A stretch of 64,000 bases of DNA from Candidatus Poribacteria bacterium (GCA_022824265.1 JAJEAG010000013.1:33928-97927), one strand, 5' to 3'. Counted from the first letter of the stretch, positions 35,630-44,315 are shown. Numbers and translations are program-made. The notes: generated from the letters alone by a model not told the origin.

Positions 35630-38458
35630 ATGACACAAAACGACAACTCAAAGACGCTCTATATCATTGATACACTTGCCGAGATATTCCGTTCATTTTA
35701 CGCAATTCAAACCCGATTGGTGAGTTCCGTCACAGGTGAACCAACAAACGCTATTTACGGCTTCACGACAACACTCCTAAAACTTTTAACTGACTACAAA
35801 GCACAATACATTATTGCCGCTATTGATATGCCCGGTGATACCTTTCGTAATGAGATGTATGAGGAATATAAAGGGCATCGCAAAACCCCACCAGACGATC
35901 TTGTTACACAAATTCCTCGTATTCAACAACTACTTGAAACCCTTCAAATCCCTGTCATAGGCAAACCAGAACTGGAAGCAGACGATATTATTGCGTCTGT
36001 CACCCAATACATTCTCGATTCTCCAGATACGCAAGATGTGCATGTTTGTATCATTTCAAAAGATAAAGACCTTGAACAGTTACTCTGTGACCGAGTTACG
36101 ATGTTTGATCTACGTAATGAAATTACAATAGATGAAGCCTATTTATTAGAAAATAAAGGAATTACTCCTGACCAAGTCATAGATACACTTGCTTTAATGG
36201 GGGATACCTCCGACAACATACCAGGAGTTGAGGGTATCGGATTGAAAACTGCAGCGAAATTGATACAGGAATTCGGTTCAATTGATAATATCTACGCAAA
36301 TATTGAAAAAATAAAGGGAAAACGCCGTGAAAATTTAGAGAAGGCGCAAGACTACATATCACTATCACAACAACTTGTTACACTCAAACGGGATGCAGAT
36401 TTGGATTTCTCTCTGGAACAAGCACGTTTCAAGCCACCTGAACTTAGTAAAATCAACCCGTTGTTAGATCAACTTGAACTTAAACGTTTCTACAAACCGC
36501 TTGCAGAACTCGCATCTGGAAACACTGATTCAGCCCAAGTGAAAACAGAGGTAAAAACTACCAGAAAAGAACGTTTGGAAGCAATGGAACAGGAAAAGGA
36601 AGCAATTCTGGAGGAAGGTATATTCACGACAGCAGAATCTGGTGACTATACTGCAATTACGACTGAAGAGCAGTTAGATTCCCTTGTTGAAACATTATCA
36701 AAACAATCAATCGTTGCTGTTGACACAGAAACAGACGGATTAAATCGTGATTCTAATTTGTGTGGTATTAGTTTTTCTTGGAAAACGCAGCAGGGAGTGT
36801 ATGTTCCAATCCGAACCCCTAACCCTGAGAGCCATTTGGATCAAGAAACAGTAATTTCAAAACTCAAACCGATTTTGGAAAATGCAAAACTACCGAAATG
36901 TGGACACAACCTAAAGTTTGATGCAAGCATCTTCATACGTCATGGTGTTCAACTCCGAGGCGTTGTGTTTGATACTATGTTAGCAAGCCAACTTGTAGAT
37001 CCAAGACAACCCTCTCACAACTTGGATAATCTTGCGCTTCTTCACCTAAAACATAAAATGATCCCACTCTCAAACTTAATTGGTGATGAAGATGATTCCA
37101 CTTCTATTGATAAGATTCCACTTGATGAGGTAACACAATATGCTTCAGAGGATACAGATATAGTTCTCCAACTATATCACTATTTCAAACCGAAACTCGT
37201 AGAGACAGAAACCAATGAATTAGTTAGAGACATAGAATCCCCGCTTGGACCCATACTTGCACTCATGGAGTTCAATGGAATTGTCTGTGACACTGAAGAA
37301 TTGAAAAAACAAACCGAAGTCGTAGAAAAAATGGTTGTACAATGTGAAAAAGTAATACATGAGTTAGTCGGTTATCAATTTAATATTGACTCACCGAGTA
37401 GACTCGCGGAAGTTCTATTTGATGACATCGGTTTCAAGCCAGTAAGACGCACCAAAACAGGAAAGAATTCAACGGATGCAAATGTGCTTGAAGCACTCGC
37501 TGCACAAGAGGATATAAACGACCCTAAAACGAGTGTACCACGTCTCATTATTGAATATCGTCAATGCAGAAACCTACAAAGCACCTATCTCGGTCATTTA
37601 AGACACTCAGTAAATGAAAACACAAAGCGGATACACACACATCTCTACCAACTAACCACCGCCACAGGAAGATTAAAGTCTGATAGTCCAAATCTACAGA
37701 ATATACCAGTCAGATCAGAAATTGGCAGACAATTACGACGTGTATTCATAGCACCAGAAGGACATAAATTAATATGTGCAGACTATTCACAGATTGAACT
37801 CCGTGTTCTCGCCCATTTTAGTAAGGATCCTATTCTTACTGACATCTTCACGAAGGGTCTGGATATCCACACATCAGTTGCAGCAGAAGTATTTAAAGTT
37901 GACCCAGAAGATGTCTCTCGCGACCTACGAGACAAAGCAAAAATCGTAAATTTTGGTATTATCTACGGTGTTTCCCCTTCCGGATTAGCACGTAGAATTC
38001 AAGGCATGGATGTCAATGAAGCAAGAGATCTGATTACAAATTACAAAGCAAGGTTCCCAGGAATCAACAAATTCTTTGAGGGATGTGTTCAGCAAGCATT
38101 AGACCAAGGTTATGTATCTACACTTACAGGTCGACGTCGCGCTATACCGGAACTCTTTGAACATTCCCGAAGCAGGCAAAGTCTTGGAGAACGTTTAGCA
38201 ATCAATACCGTTATTCAGGGTACAGCAGCTGATCTCATCAAAGCAGCTATGGTCAAAGTTCAGCACAGGATTGACAAAGATCAACTACAGATGAAGTTAC
38301 TATTGCAGATACATGACGAACTCGTGCTGGAAACACCAATTGATTTAACAGAAGAACATGCAGCAATTGTATCTGAAGAAATGGAAAATGCATTAGAACT
38401 TAATGTCCCTCTACTCACCGAGATAGGAATCGGTGATAATTGGATGGATGCAAAATAA
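35630..38458 (+). CDS. polA: DNA polymerase I
   Basis: A 942-aa repair and primer-removal polymerase with all three domains. The 5' nuclease (1-290) has LEADDII and MGDTSDNIPGVEGIG; the 3'-5' exonuclease (about 345-530) keeps its acidic residues in VAVDTETDG, CGHNLKFDASIF and YASEDTDI, so proofreading is likely active; the polymerase domain has motif A (ADYSQIELRVLAH), motif B (KIVNFGIIYG) and motif C (QIHDELVLE). AAGGA precedes the ATG. The length is normal. There is no sign of truncation. Confidence 0.97.
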   Translation: MTQNDNSKTLYIIDTLAEIFRSFYAIQTRLVSSVTGEPTNAIYGFTTTLLKLLTDYKAQYIIAAIDMPGDTFRNEMYEEYKGHRKTPPDDLVTQIPRIQQLLETLQIPVIGKPELEADDIIASVTQYILDSPDTQDVHVCIISKDKDLEQLLCDRVTMFDLRNEITIDEAYLLENKGITPDQVIDTLALMGDTSDNIPGVEGIGLKTAAKLIQEFGSIDNIYANIEKIKGKRRENLEKAQDYISLSQQLVTLKRDADLDFSLEQARFKPPELSKINPLLDQLELKRFYKPLAELASGNTDSAQVKTEVKTTRKERLEAMEQEKEAILEEGIFTTAESGDYTAITTEEQLDSLVETLSKQSIVAVDTETDGLNRDSNLCGISFSWKTQQGVYVPIRTPNPESHLDQETVISKLKPILENAKLPKCGHNLKFDASIFIRHGVQLRGVVFDTMLASQLVDPRQPSHNLDNLALLHLKHKMIPLSNLIGDEDDSTSIDKIPLDEVTQYASEDTDIVLQLYHYFKPKLVETETNELVRDIESPLGPILALMEFNGIVCDTEELKKQTEVVEKMVVQCEKVIHELVGYQFNIDSPSRLAEVLFDDIGFKPVRRTKTGKNSTDANVLEALAAQEDINDPKTSVPRLIIEYRQCRNLQSTYLGHLRHSVNENTKRIHTHLYQLTTATGRLKSDSPNLQNIPVRSEIGRQLRRVFIAPEGHKLICADYSQIELRVLAHFSKDPILTDIFTKGLDIHTSVAAEVFKVDPEDVSRDLRDKAKIVNFGIIYGVSPSGLARRIQGMDVNEARDLITNYKARFPGINKFFEGCVQQALDQGYVSTLTGRRRAIPELFEHSRSRQSLGERLAINTVIQGTAADLIKAAMVKVQHRIDKDQLQMKLLLQIHDELVLETPIDLTEEHAAIVSEEMENALELNVPLLTEIGIGDNWMDAK

Positions 38459-38470
38459 TATTAATGGTAC

Positions 38471-38492
38471 AATCAAATTTGACAATTTGATT
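38471..38492 (+). terminator. Hairpin after polA
   Basis: AATCAAATT (38471-38479) pairs with 38484-38492 around TGAC, 12 bp after the polA stop. The stem is AT-only and no long T-run follows, so this is weak. Confidence 0.35.
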
Positions 38493-38749
38493 AAATTGTT
38501 GTATCATATTAACGTTTGGGAAATGTGACGGTGTCCGCGAACAACGTTATGCGTAGTATTTTGACAGTTTTACAGTTTGGAACCAGTAGCATTCTTGTAG
38601 ATTGTGATGCGGCTTCCGAAAAAGATTGATGAGAATCCCGAGTTCATTTTTACCAATCTTAGCACTGCCAAATGTCTGCCAATAGAACATGCTGACAGTA
38701 CTCAGTTTTCTCACATTCCCGTTATTTCAATTTCAAAAGGAGAAACGAG

Positions 38750-39043
38750 ATGAACATCTACGTTGGCAATGTGCCCTATGCAGCCACAGAAACTGACTTG
38801 GAAGAAATATTTGAGCCGCATGGACCACTGGCATCGGTAACGATTATACGTGACCGTTACGATGGTCGCTCAAAAGGGTATGGGTTTGTTGAGATGGAAA
38901 ACCAAGAAGACGGTGAACGTGCTATTGAAGCTCTTGACGGTCAAGAGGTGATGGGACGCCCCTTAAAGGTCAATCCCGCACGTCCACGCGAACGTCGCTC
39001 TGAACCCCGATACCAAAGCCAAAACCGCTACGAAGAAGAGTAA
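38750..39043 (+). CDS. RRM-domain RNA-binding protein
   Basis: A 97-aa protein that is almost entirely one RNA-recognition motif: RNP2 is IYVGNVPY near residues 3-10 and RNP1 is KGYGFVEM near 42-50, with the usual aromatic residues. A short Arg/Gln-rich tail follows (RPRERRSEPRYQSQNRY). Small RRM proteins of this type bind single-stranded RNA and are often cold-induced in bacteria (family knowledge). The roughly 290-base region upstream is richer in GC than other gaps and may be a long leader; I saw no convincing promoter in it. A good AAAAGGAG site precedes the ATG. Confidence 0.92.
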   Translation: MNIYVGNVPYAATETDLEEIFEPHGPLASVTIIRDRYDGRSKGYGFVEMENQEDGERAIEALDGQEVMGRPLKVNPARPRERRSEPRYQSQNRYEEE

Positions 39044-39099
39044 TCGCTCTATGTGGGAATATACCCACAATTGTTTAGATAACCTTTAGCGGAATACTC

Positions 39100-39135
39100 A
39101 TGCTCCTGTTGCCAGTCAACAGGAGCATTCTTCAT
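39100..39135 (+). terminator. Terminator after the RRM gene
   Basis: A 12-bp perfect stem (39100-39111 with 39117-39128), a 5-nt loop CCAGT, and then TCTTCATTTA. It is the natural end of the RRM transcript. Confidence 0.75.
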
Positions 39136-39195
39136 TTAATGTTATACCATTTCAAAGATGAAATGTCTCTTATTTGTAGCGCAAACTTTTAGTTT

Positions 39196-39241
39196 GTGTC
39201 CTGATGGATTACAACCATGATAACCGTAAATGAAACAATAA
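39196..39241. repeat. Dispersed 46-bp repeat, copy 1
   Basis: This segment (starting GTGTCCTGATGGATTACAAC) matches 63815-63860 at 41 of 46 positions. It is preceded by the small palindrome GCAAACTTTTAGTTTGT. It is non-coding and lies between the RRM terminator and the AAA+ gene. Confidence 0.7.
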
Positions 39242-39341
39242 TTTATAGAAATGGTTTTACTTCTGTAGAAACTTAAGAAGTTGTAATCTAATTCAGATTA
39301 GGATTGTTGTGAATCCGTTCTTCCCAGATATAACCAATAGA

Positions 39342-41189
39342 TCAAGCACTCAACCCAAGTTCCTTACTCAATTCCATCAATCTATTGTTAATCTTTGTTT
39401 TATCAATCCGGTTATCAGCAACAAATTCCACGTATGGTCGTGGAAGTCTGTCAGGTATCATTTGACGAGAATTCGCCTCTTGTAATGCCAACAAAGACAT
39501 AAACATCTGCATTTCAGCAGAATGATCCGGCATATAATCTGCAACTGCCTCACGCAAATCTTCTTCAATAAAGGCATTTCGATTCTTGCGTTTAGCAATG
39601 TTATGGCTTCGTTGTGCTATCTGCATAAGATCACCAACACTCACACCGCGTAATTTCTGGTCTCTTGCAATCTCTTGAAAATTTATCTGTTCTTGTGTGT
39701 GGAATCGGCAAAAGAACTGCAATATACCAGTACGGCTATCCCGCATAGGAGGTAAAAGCACTAATTTATGACTAAATATCTCTGGACGTCTGAAAATCGG
39801 TGGCATTAAATCGGGACGACTGGACGTACCAACCCATATCACTTGACCCTGTAAGGATGCATCACTAATAGCGTTTGTCAAGAGTACAGGAAAACCGTGA
39901 TCTCCTCCCTGCTGCATCCCAGTATGTGGTGAAGCACGTTCAACTTCATCCATAAATACAACTACAGGAGCGAGACCTCGGATAAAGTTAAGGGCAGAAT
40001 TCAGGTTTCTCTCGTAACCAGAACCACTATCATTAAGGTTGATTGTTACTTCGCTGACCTGACTTGCATATCGAAGTTGCACAAATGCCATATTTGTCTG
40101 TCCAGCTAACATACGTGCAGCAAATATGTTTCCATTACCGGTAGGTCCAAGCATAAGTATACCTCGTGGAACACGCCGCATATCATTTTCTTTTAATCCT
40201 TCAGCAACATCCTCTATGACCCTTGTGACATGACTTGACCAATGCTGTCTTGGATTGGTAAGTGGTTCATTAATTTCAATAATCCCGTGACTGAATACTT
40301 TGATACTTTGACGTCGATAGTTCCCAAGTAATGGTCCTTCCACTTTCTGCTTTAAAGACGCCGCATGTCTGACTAAATCATGTATTCCAAATAGATTTAA
40401 ACCCGCAGTTTCACGAGCTAAGTTTTGTCTTTCACCCGCATTCCCAAGATTCAGTTGAACTTGAACTTTCTGATCCGGTGAATCTTGATGTGTTATTTCC
40501 TGTGGTATTTTGATTAGGTGCTCAATAAATTGCAACCGTTTATCATAATCCGGAAATGGAACTTCTACAATAGGTATCTCCTGATTCACAAGAAACTGTG
40601 GATGAATATCATAAGTATTTTGTGTGAGAAGTAGGACAATATGCTTTTTTCTTCGAATTTCCAGATCTGACGCCCAATTCTTGAGTTGGTAGAAGAAGTA
40701 TTGTTGGTTGTCATGTGCACCTGCCTCAAACATAGGATCGTTTGGAGCAATTTGTTCAAGGCTATCAATAACCATACCGACTCTGACTCTGTCTTGCTTC
40801 AAGAGATCATGCATCTTGTTTGCCAAGTCCTTTGTCGGCAACGGATCACTTCTGTAAAATGGATCTTCATGCAGTTTATTGAGTAATAGTTGACTGTTGA
40901 TCCTTTTTCTATCCTCAGTTTCCGCTGGTGGTCCTTGTTCTTTAGGTATAAGTCCTAATAGTTTTTGTGTACTTATCCATTCCCCTACTCTTGGCCATTT
41001 AAATCCTTGGGTGGCATTATATCCGATAACCAATCGACACCCAAGTACATTTAATTGTTCCATCAAATAATCCAGAGTTGGCATATAACCAAAATTTTCA
41101 TCATGCTGCAAGTCACCTACATTAAAATGTAACAGAAATTGGTGTGCAGCTGCGACTTTAAATTGTGATTCAATTGTCTCCCAAAACAT
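39342..41189 (-). CDS. AAA+ family protein with a non-canonical Walker A, Ycf46-like
   Basis: A 615-aa protein with two parts. Residues 1-290 form a degenerate NTPase-like domain (VRVGMVIDSLEQI and KKHIVLLLTQNTYD resemble Walker B and sensor strands). Residues 300-560 form an AAA+ module. Its Walker A reads GPTGNGNI at 348-355, so the P-loop lysine is Asn354 and the next Ser/Thr is Ile355. Walker B is intact (VVVFMDE, D414 and E415), as is the arginine region (FRRPEIFSH). Overall order recalls the Ycf46/cyanobacterial AAA family. ATP binding is doubtful, so it may be a scaffold. No partner genes are adjacent. Confidence 0.8.
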   Translation of the reverse strand: MFWETIESQFKVAAAHQFLLHFNVGDLQHDENFGYMPTLDYLMEQLNVLGCRLVIGYNATQGFKWPRVGEWISTQKLLGLIPKEQGPPAETEDRKRINSQLLLNKLHEDPFYRSDPLPTKDLANKMHDLLKQDRVRVGMVIDSLEQIAPNDPMFEAGAHDNQQYFFYQLKNWASDLEIRRKKHIVLLLTQNTYDIHPQFLVNQEIPIVEVPFPDYDKRLQFIEHLIKIPQEITHQDSPDQKVQVQLNLGNAGERQNLARETAGLNLFGIHDLVRHAASLKQKVEGPLLGNYRRQSIKVFSHGIIEINEPLTNPRQHWSSHVTRVIEDVAEGLKENDMRRVPRGILMLGPTGNGNIFAARMLAGQTNMAFVQLRYASQVSEVTINLNDSGSGYERNLNSALNFIRGLAPVVVFMDEVERASPHTGMQQGGDHGFPVLLTNAISDASLQGQVIWVGTSSRPDLMPPIFRRPEIFSHKLVLLPPMRDSRTGILQFFCRFHTQEQINFQEIARDQKLRGVSVGDLMQIAQRSHNIAKRKNRNAFIEEDLREAVADYMPDHSAEMQMFMSLLALQEANSRQMIPDRLPRPYVEFVADNRIDKTKINNRLMELSKELGLSA

Positions 41190-41309
41190 CTTATTTCTCC
41201 AAAATATCTATATGTGTAAAGGAAGTTCCCGTTTTACACCACATGAAATCAGACCTATGTATTATTATAGAATAACATATAATTTCGTCCTAAGTCAAAT
41301 GATTCTCTA

Positions 41310-41338
41310 TTGACAATAACATCAATATATGCTACGCT
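41310..41338 (+). promoter_or_regulatory. Predicted promoter of the uridine kinase gene
   Basis: TTGACA at 41310-41315 and TACGCT at 41333-41338, spaced by 17 bp. The leader would be about 37 nt. Confidence 0.45.
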
Positions 41339-41381
41339 ATTGCTGTTATATAAACCCTCAATATATCGTATATGACAATAA

Positions 41382-42032
41382 ATGATGACAAATAATGACA
41401 AACTGACACCAATTATCGTTGGAATTATGGGTGGTTCAGCATCTGGTAAAACAACATTCGCTGCAGCACTTGCAGAGAAACTCTCTGAATACACTCCCAT
41501 CACATTAAACCAAGACTCATATTTTCGAGATTGGTCAGAATTCACTCCTGAAGAACGGGAAAAGATAATAACAGCCAATCACCCCGATGCAGTACAATGG
41601 GATGTCCTTATAGCAGATGTTGAGAAACTACGTTCAAATAGTCCAATTGAGACACCAGCACCCGGAACACGAGCAGCAAGTCGGGGTGACGAAAAGAAAG
41701 TTACACAACCAAGTTGTGTGGTAATTGTAGAAGGACACTTAATCTATTGGAACGAACAACTCCGAGACTTAATTGATATCAAACTTTTTTTAGAGGTAGA
41801 CGCACATGAACGAGTGCTTAGACGCATGCAACGTGATGTCGGCACGCGTAGTGCAAATCTTGAAGCCGCAATCAAGTGGTACAGACGTGATGTCCTACCA
41901 AACTATCCCATCTACACTGAACCTTGTAAGCAATATGCTGACATAATCATACCTTACCTTAACGAAAATCATATCGCATTACAGACTATTGCTGCCGGTA
42001 TACACGCTCGACTTATCACCCAAAACGGCTGA
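41382..42032 (+). CDS. udk: Uridine kinase family protein
   Basis: A 216-aa P-loop kinase of the uridine kinase/phosphoribulokinase family, which phosphorylates uridine or cytidine for pyrimidine salvage. Walker A is GGSASGKTTFA (residues 15-25), and the nucleoside-binding region has NQDSYFRDWSEF and HPDAVQWD; further conserved parts are VVIVEGHLIYW and RRMQRDVGTR. The assignment to uridine rather than another nucleoside is from family similarity only. The frame opens with two consecutive Met codons. No ribosome-binding site is obvious. Confidence 0.87.
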   Translation: MMTNNDKLTPIIVGIMGGSASGKTTFAAALAEKLSEYTPITLNQDSYFRDWSEFTPEEREKIITANHPDAVQWDVLIADVEKLRSNSPIETPAPGTRAASRGDEKKVTQPSCVVIVEGHLIYWNEQLRDLIDIKLFLEVDAHERVLRRMQRDVGTRSANLEAAIKWYRRDVLPNYPIYTEPCKQYADIIIPYLNENHIALQTIAAGIHARLITQNG

Positions 42033-42299
42033 TCCCCACTTACTTTTAATCATGTTCCTACAATACCATTATGTATAATATACCGATATTGTCTATTTGA
42101 CATATACACCGTTTCATAATGGCACGGTATTGTCATTGTGGCAGATTGGTTTCACTGTTATTCCTTCCTAAATATTGACCTAAACGACAATAGTAGATAC
42201 ATTTTTTAAGTGCATATCCAACAGTCCTTTCTGTTAAATGCCGTAAGTACACCACCTCCAACCAACTATATATACACCTATTGCATGTCTTAACATGTT

Positions 42300-42317
42300 T
42301 TGGCATATAAATTGCTT
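42300..42317 (+). promoter_or_regulatory. Upstream sigma-54 promoter of the small heat-shock cluster
   Basis: TTGGCATATAAATTGCTT: the invariant GG (42302-42303) and GC (42314-42315) are 10 bp apart, as sigma-54 RNA polymerase requires. The predicted start is near 42327. Confidence 0.65.
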
Positions 42318-42360
42318 ATATTAATTTCAGTTAGAAAACATAATCGTAGTTTAATGATAT

Positions 42361-42378
42361 TTGGCACGGAAATTGCTT
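42361..42378 (+). promoter_or_regulatory. Downstream sigma-54 promoter of the small heat-shock cluster
   Basis: TTGGCACGGAAATTGCTT is an almost perfect sigma-54 promoter (TTGGCACG, 4 bp, TTGC); GG is at 42363-42364 and GC at 42375-42376. The predicted start is near 42388, 34 nt before the ATG. An activator of the NtrC type would be needed for its use and is not encoded in the window. Confidence 0.8.
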
Positions 42379-42421
42379 TTCTTATACTATACATCAAACA
42401 TCTAATAAAAGGAGAAGAACA

Positions 42422-42871
42422 ATGACTTATTTGACACGCAAACCAATAGGAAATCTTTTCAACCTTCATAACGAGATGGGAAGGCTTTTCGGTGATCTTC
42501 TTTCCTCCCAAGACAATGATGTGAATACTGAAACTACTTCTTGGACACCAACGGTTGACATTGCCGAAACAGAAAATAGTTATGAAATCCAAGCAGAACT
42601 ACCAGGAGTTACAGAGAAGGATGTCAACATTTCAGTAACCGATAACTTACTGACCATTAAAGGCGAAAAACATGCTGAAGAGAAAACTGAAAACAAAAAC
42701 CTTCATCGTGTAGAAAGACAATACGGTAGTTTCCAAAGAAGTTTCACATTACCACGTCTTGTGAATACCTCTGACATCAAAGCGGGATTCAAGGATGGTA
42801 TTTTAAGTCTAACAATCCCAAAAGCTGAGGAAGCAAAACCGAAAGAAATTCAGATCTCGGTAAACTCTTAG
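42422..42871 (+). CDS. Small heat-shock protein (Hsp20), first of three
   Basis: A 149-aa ATP-independent holdase. The alpha-crystallin domain spans about residues 40-135, with the start TPTVDIAETENSYEIQAELPGV, the LTIKGEK strand and the conserved FKDGILSLTIPK near its end; the C-terminal IxI motif is IQI. The N-terminal 35 residues are short and not unusual. AAAGGAG precedes the ATG. It is the first gene behind two sigma-54 promoters and is followed after 119 bp by a close paralogue, so the three genes may share regulation. Confidence 0.95.
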   Translation: MTYLTRKPIGNLFNLHNEMGRLFGDLLSSQDNDVNTETTSWTPTVDIAETENSYEIQAELPGVTEKDVNISVTDNLLTIKGEKHAEEKTENKNLHRVERQYGSFQRSFTLPRLVNTSDIKAGFKDGILSLTIPKAEEAKPKEIQISVNS

Positions 42872-42898
42872 CACAATGGATTTACACACATACGGTAG

Positions 42899-42917
42899 GC
42901 GCGCTTACAAAGCGCGC
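42899..42917 (+). terminator. Hairpin between the first and second small heat-shock genes
   Basis: GCGCGCT (42899-42905) pairs with 42911-42917 around TACAA; TTGAAA follows. The segment from 42911 onward resembles part of the element at 62625-62729. It may weaken rather than fully stop transcription into the next gene. Confidence 0.45.
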
Positions 42918-42990
42918 TTGAAACCCAAAATAATGCTGTAAATCACACAATTTATCTGAAAAGTATAACAATCATAGAAGGAGAAGAAAA

Positions 42991-43446
42991 ATGACTTATT
43001 TAACCTTACGTAGACCAGTATCAAACCCGTTCAGATTCTTTAATGTACCTTTCACCGGACAACTCAAAACACCTGTTATGGACAATTACAGATGGACACC
43101 CTCAACAGATATTTCTGAAACGGATGACAGTTATGAAGTGCGTGCAGAACTTCCCGGAATACCATCGGAAGATGTCCATATTTCTGTCAAAGATGACTAT
43201 TTAACAATCAAAGGTGAAAAACGTCAGGAAAATGTCGACGATTCTAATAACTACAAACGGATAGAAAGAAGTTATGGTAGTTTCGAACGTAGGTTTTCGC
43301 TTCCTCCGAAAGTTGACACAGACAGCATCAAAGCCGAATTCGCCGATGGTGTTTTATCTCTGTCTATCCCAAAAACTGAAGAAGCAAAACCGAAAGAGAT
43401 ACCAATTACCGTTCAGACAGAAGTAAGTGCTACACAGGAAAACTAA
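42991..43446 (+). CDS. Small heat-shock protein (Hsp20), second of three
   Basis: A 151-aa holdase closely related to the preceding one. The alpha-crystallin domain spans about residues 36-135 (TPSTDISETDDSYEVRAELPGI, LTIKGEKR, FADGVLSLSIPK) and the C-terminal IxI motif is IPI. It lacks any unusual extension. AAGGAG precedes the ATG. A strong hairpin (43462-43496) ends its transcript, so the third gene may be expressed independently of it or by read-through. Confidence 0.95.
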   Translation: MTYLTLRRPVSNPFRFFNVPFTGQLKTPVMDNYRWTPSTDISETDDSYEVRAELPGIPSEDVHISVKDDYLTIKGEKRQENVDDSNNYKRIERSYGSFERRFSLPPKVDTDSIKAEFADGVLSLSIPKTEEAKPKEIPITVQTEVSATQEN

Positions 43447-43461
43447 ACATTAACATTCAAT

Positions 43462-43506
43462 AATGGGGTTGGCATATCACTTGTGCCAACCCCATTGTTG
43501 TTTTAA
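43462..43506 (+). terminator. Rho-independent terminator after the second small heat-shock gene
   Basis: A 13-bp perfect stem (AATGGGGTTGGCA at 43462-43474 with 43484-43496) with a 9-nt loop, followed by GTTGTTTTAAT. Confidence 0.8.
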
Positions 43507-43591
43507 TCCTAATCACGAACATTTCATTAGGATAGTTGTCTAAAGAAGCGAAGAATAAAACAATTATTTAGAAATAACAAGGAGAATTGAA

Positions 43592-44224
43592 ATGAGAAAT
43601 TCACCGCAACATGGTCCCAGAGGTCCGAGAGGGCATCGTCCACCAGAAGGTAGAGGTCCTGGTAGAGGAAGAAGACCTAACAGACCTACTGAAGGCAAGA
43701 GACAGGGACCACGCGCACAAGCAAGAGGAAATAGACGGAACCGTCCATTTGAAAGAGGATCGGACAATGATCATTCCCCAAGACGGAGGAGAAATCGACA
43801 ACGACCAGCACAAGCAGGTTTTAGATCCCATCATCCACTTTCCAATAGAAGATTTGATTCCCGAAGGGGAAGAAGAGGAAAAGGGAAATCGGTTTGGAAT
43901 CCACCTATGGAGTTGACTGTTCTGGAAGATAGGTTTGAGGTGTTGTTTGAACTCCCAGGCGTATCCCAAGACAGTATCAATGTCTCTGTAACCGATAGAC
44001 TTTTGAGAGTAAAAGGTGAAAAACAGCGGAAACAAACTGATGAAAATCATAAGTTCCGTAGATCAGAACTTAGATACGGAAAATTTAGACGTATGCTTCC
44101 ATTACCACCGCATGCCAATGCTGATGGTATAAAAGCAGAATATAATGACGGTATTTTGTCAATTGTGATTCCTAAATCTGAGGGTGCCAAACCAACGGAA
44201 ATACCGATCAACGCTGAATCATAA
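43592..44224 (+). CDS. Small heat-shock protein with a 100-residue Arg/Gly-rich N-terminal extension
   Basis: A 210-aa protein. Residues 105-205 are a normal alpha-crystallin domain (ELTVLEDRFEVLFELPGV, LRVKGEKQRK, YNDGILSIVIPK), ending in an IPI tail motif. Residues 1-100 are low-complexity: 29 of 100 are Arg, with many Gly, Pro and Asn and no predicted structure; patches such as GPRGPRG, RGPGRGRR and PRRRRNRQR resemble RGG-type nucleic-acid-binding regions. Small heat-shock proteins normally have short N-termini poor in Arg. The extension may bind RNA or ribosomes or drive phase separation (inference). ACAAGGAG precedes the ATG. It follows two ordinary paralogues. Confidence 0.93.
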   Translation: MRNSPQHGPRGPRGHRPPEGRGPGRGRRPNRPTEGKRQGPRAQARGNRRNRPFERGSDNDHSPRRRRNRQRPAQAGFRSHHPLSNRRFDSRRGRRGKGKSVWNPPMELTVLEDRFEVLFELPGVSQDSINVSVTDRLLRVKGEKQRKQTDENHKFRRSELRYGKFRRMLPLPPHANADGIKAEYNDGILSIVIPKSEGAKPTEIPINAES

Positions 44225-44269
44225 TGCTGCTGTCACAAACCGTGTTATGAATGCAGCAAGATAACATAA

Positions 44270-44302
44270 AGGCTCGTGCTATAAAGCACCAGCCTGTTTT
44301 TT
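44270..44302 (+). terminator. Rho-independent terminator after the third small heat-shock gene
   Basis: AGGCT-C-GTGCT (44270-44280) pairs with AGCAC-C-AGCCT (44285-44295), with one internal C/C mismatch, followed by GTTTTTT. It lies between convergent genes. Confidence 0.8.
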
Positions 44303-44315
44303 CTATAAATATCTT

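Larger units (their letters stand above)
42033..42421. other. Regulatory gap upstream of the small heat-shock genes, 389 bases
   Basis: The gap holds two sigma-54 promoter sequences (described separately). No CIRCE-like inverted repeat and no gene were seen. Confidence 0.6.

Noticed and set aside
38561..38590. TTGACA upstream of the RRM gene as a promoter
   Set aside because: No acceptable -10 hexamer lies 16-19 bp downstream.
42116..42135. Third sigma-54-like sequence (TGGCACGGTATTG)
   Set aside because: The GG and the expected GC are not 10 bp apart, so the core spacing fails.
42033..42421. CIRCE or similar heat-shock operator upstream of the Hsp20 genes
   Set aside because: The TTAGCACTC-type inverted repeat was looked for and not found; the sigma-54 sites are a better explanation.
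43564..44050. Minus-strand frames opposite the Arg-rich small heat-shock protein
   Set aside because: The Pro/Leu/Gly-rich product is what the complement of an Arg/Gly-rich gene gives; the plus-strand gene has a complete alpha-crystallin domain and a ribosome-binding site.
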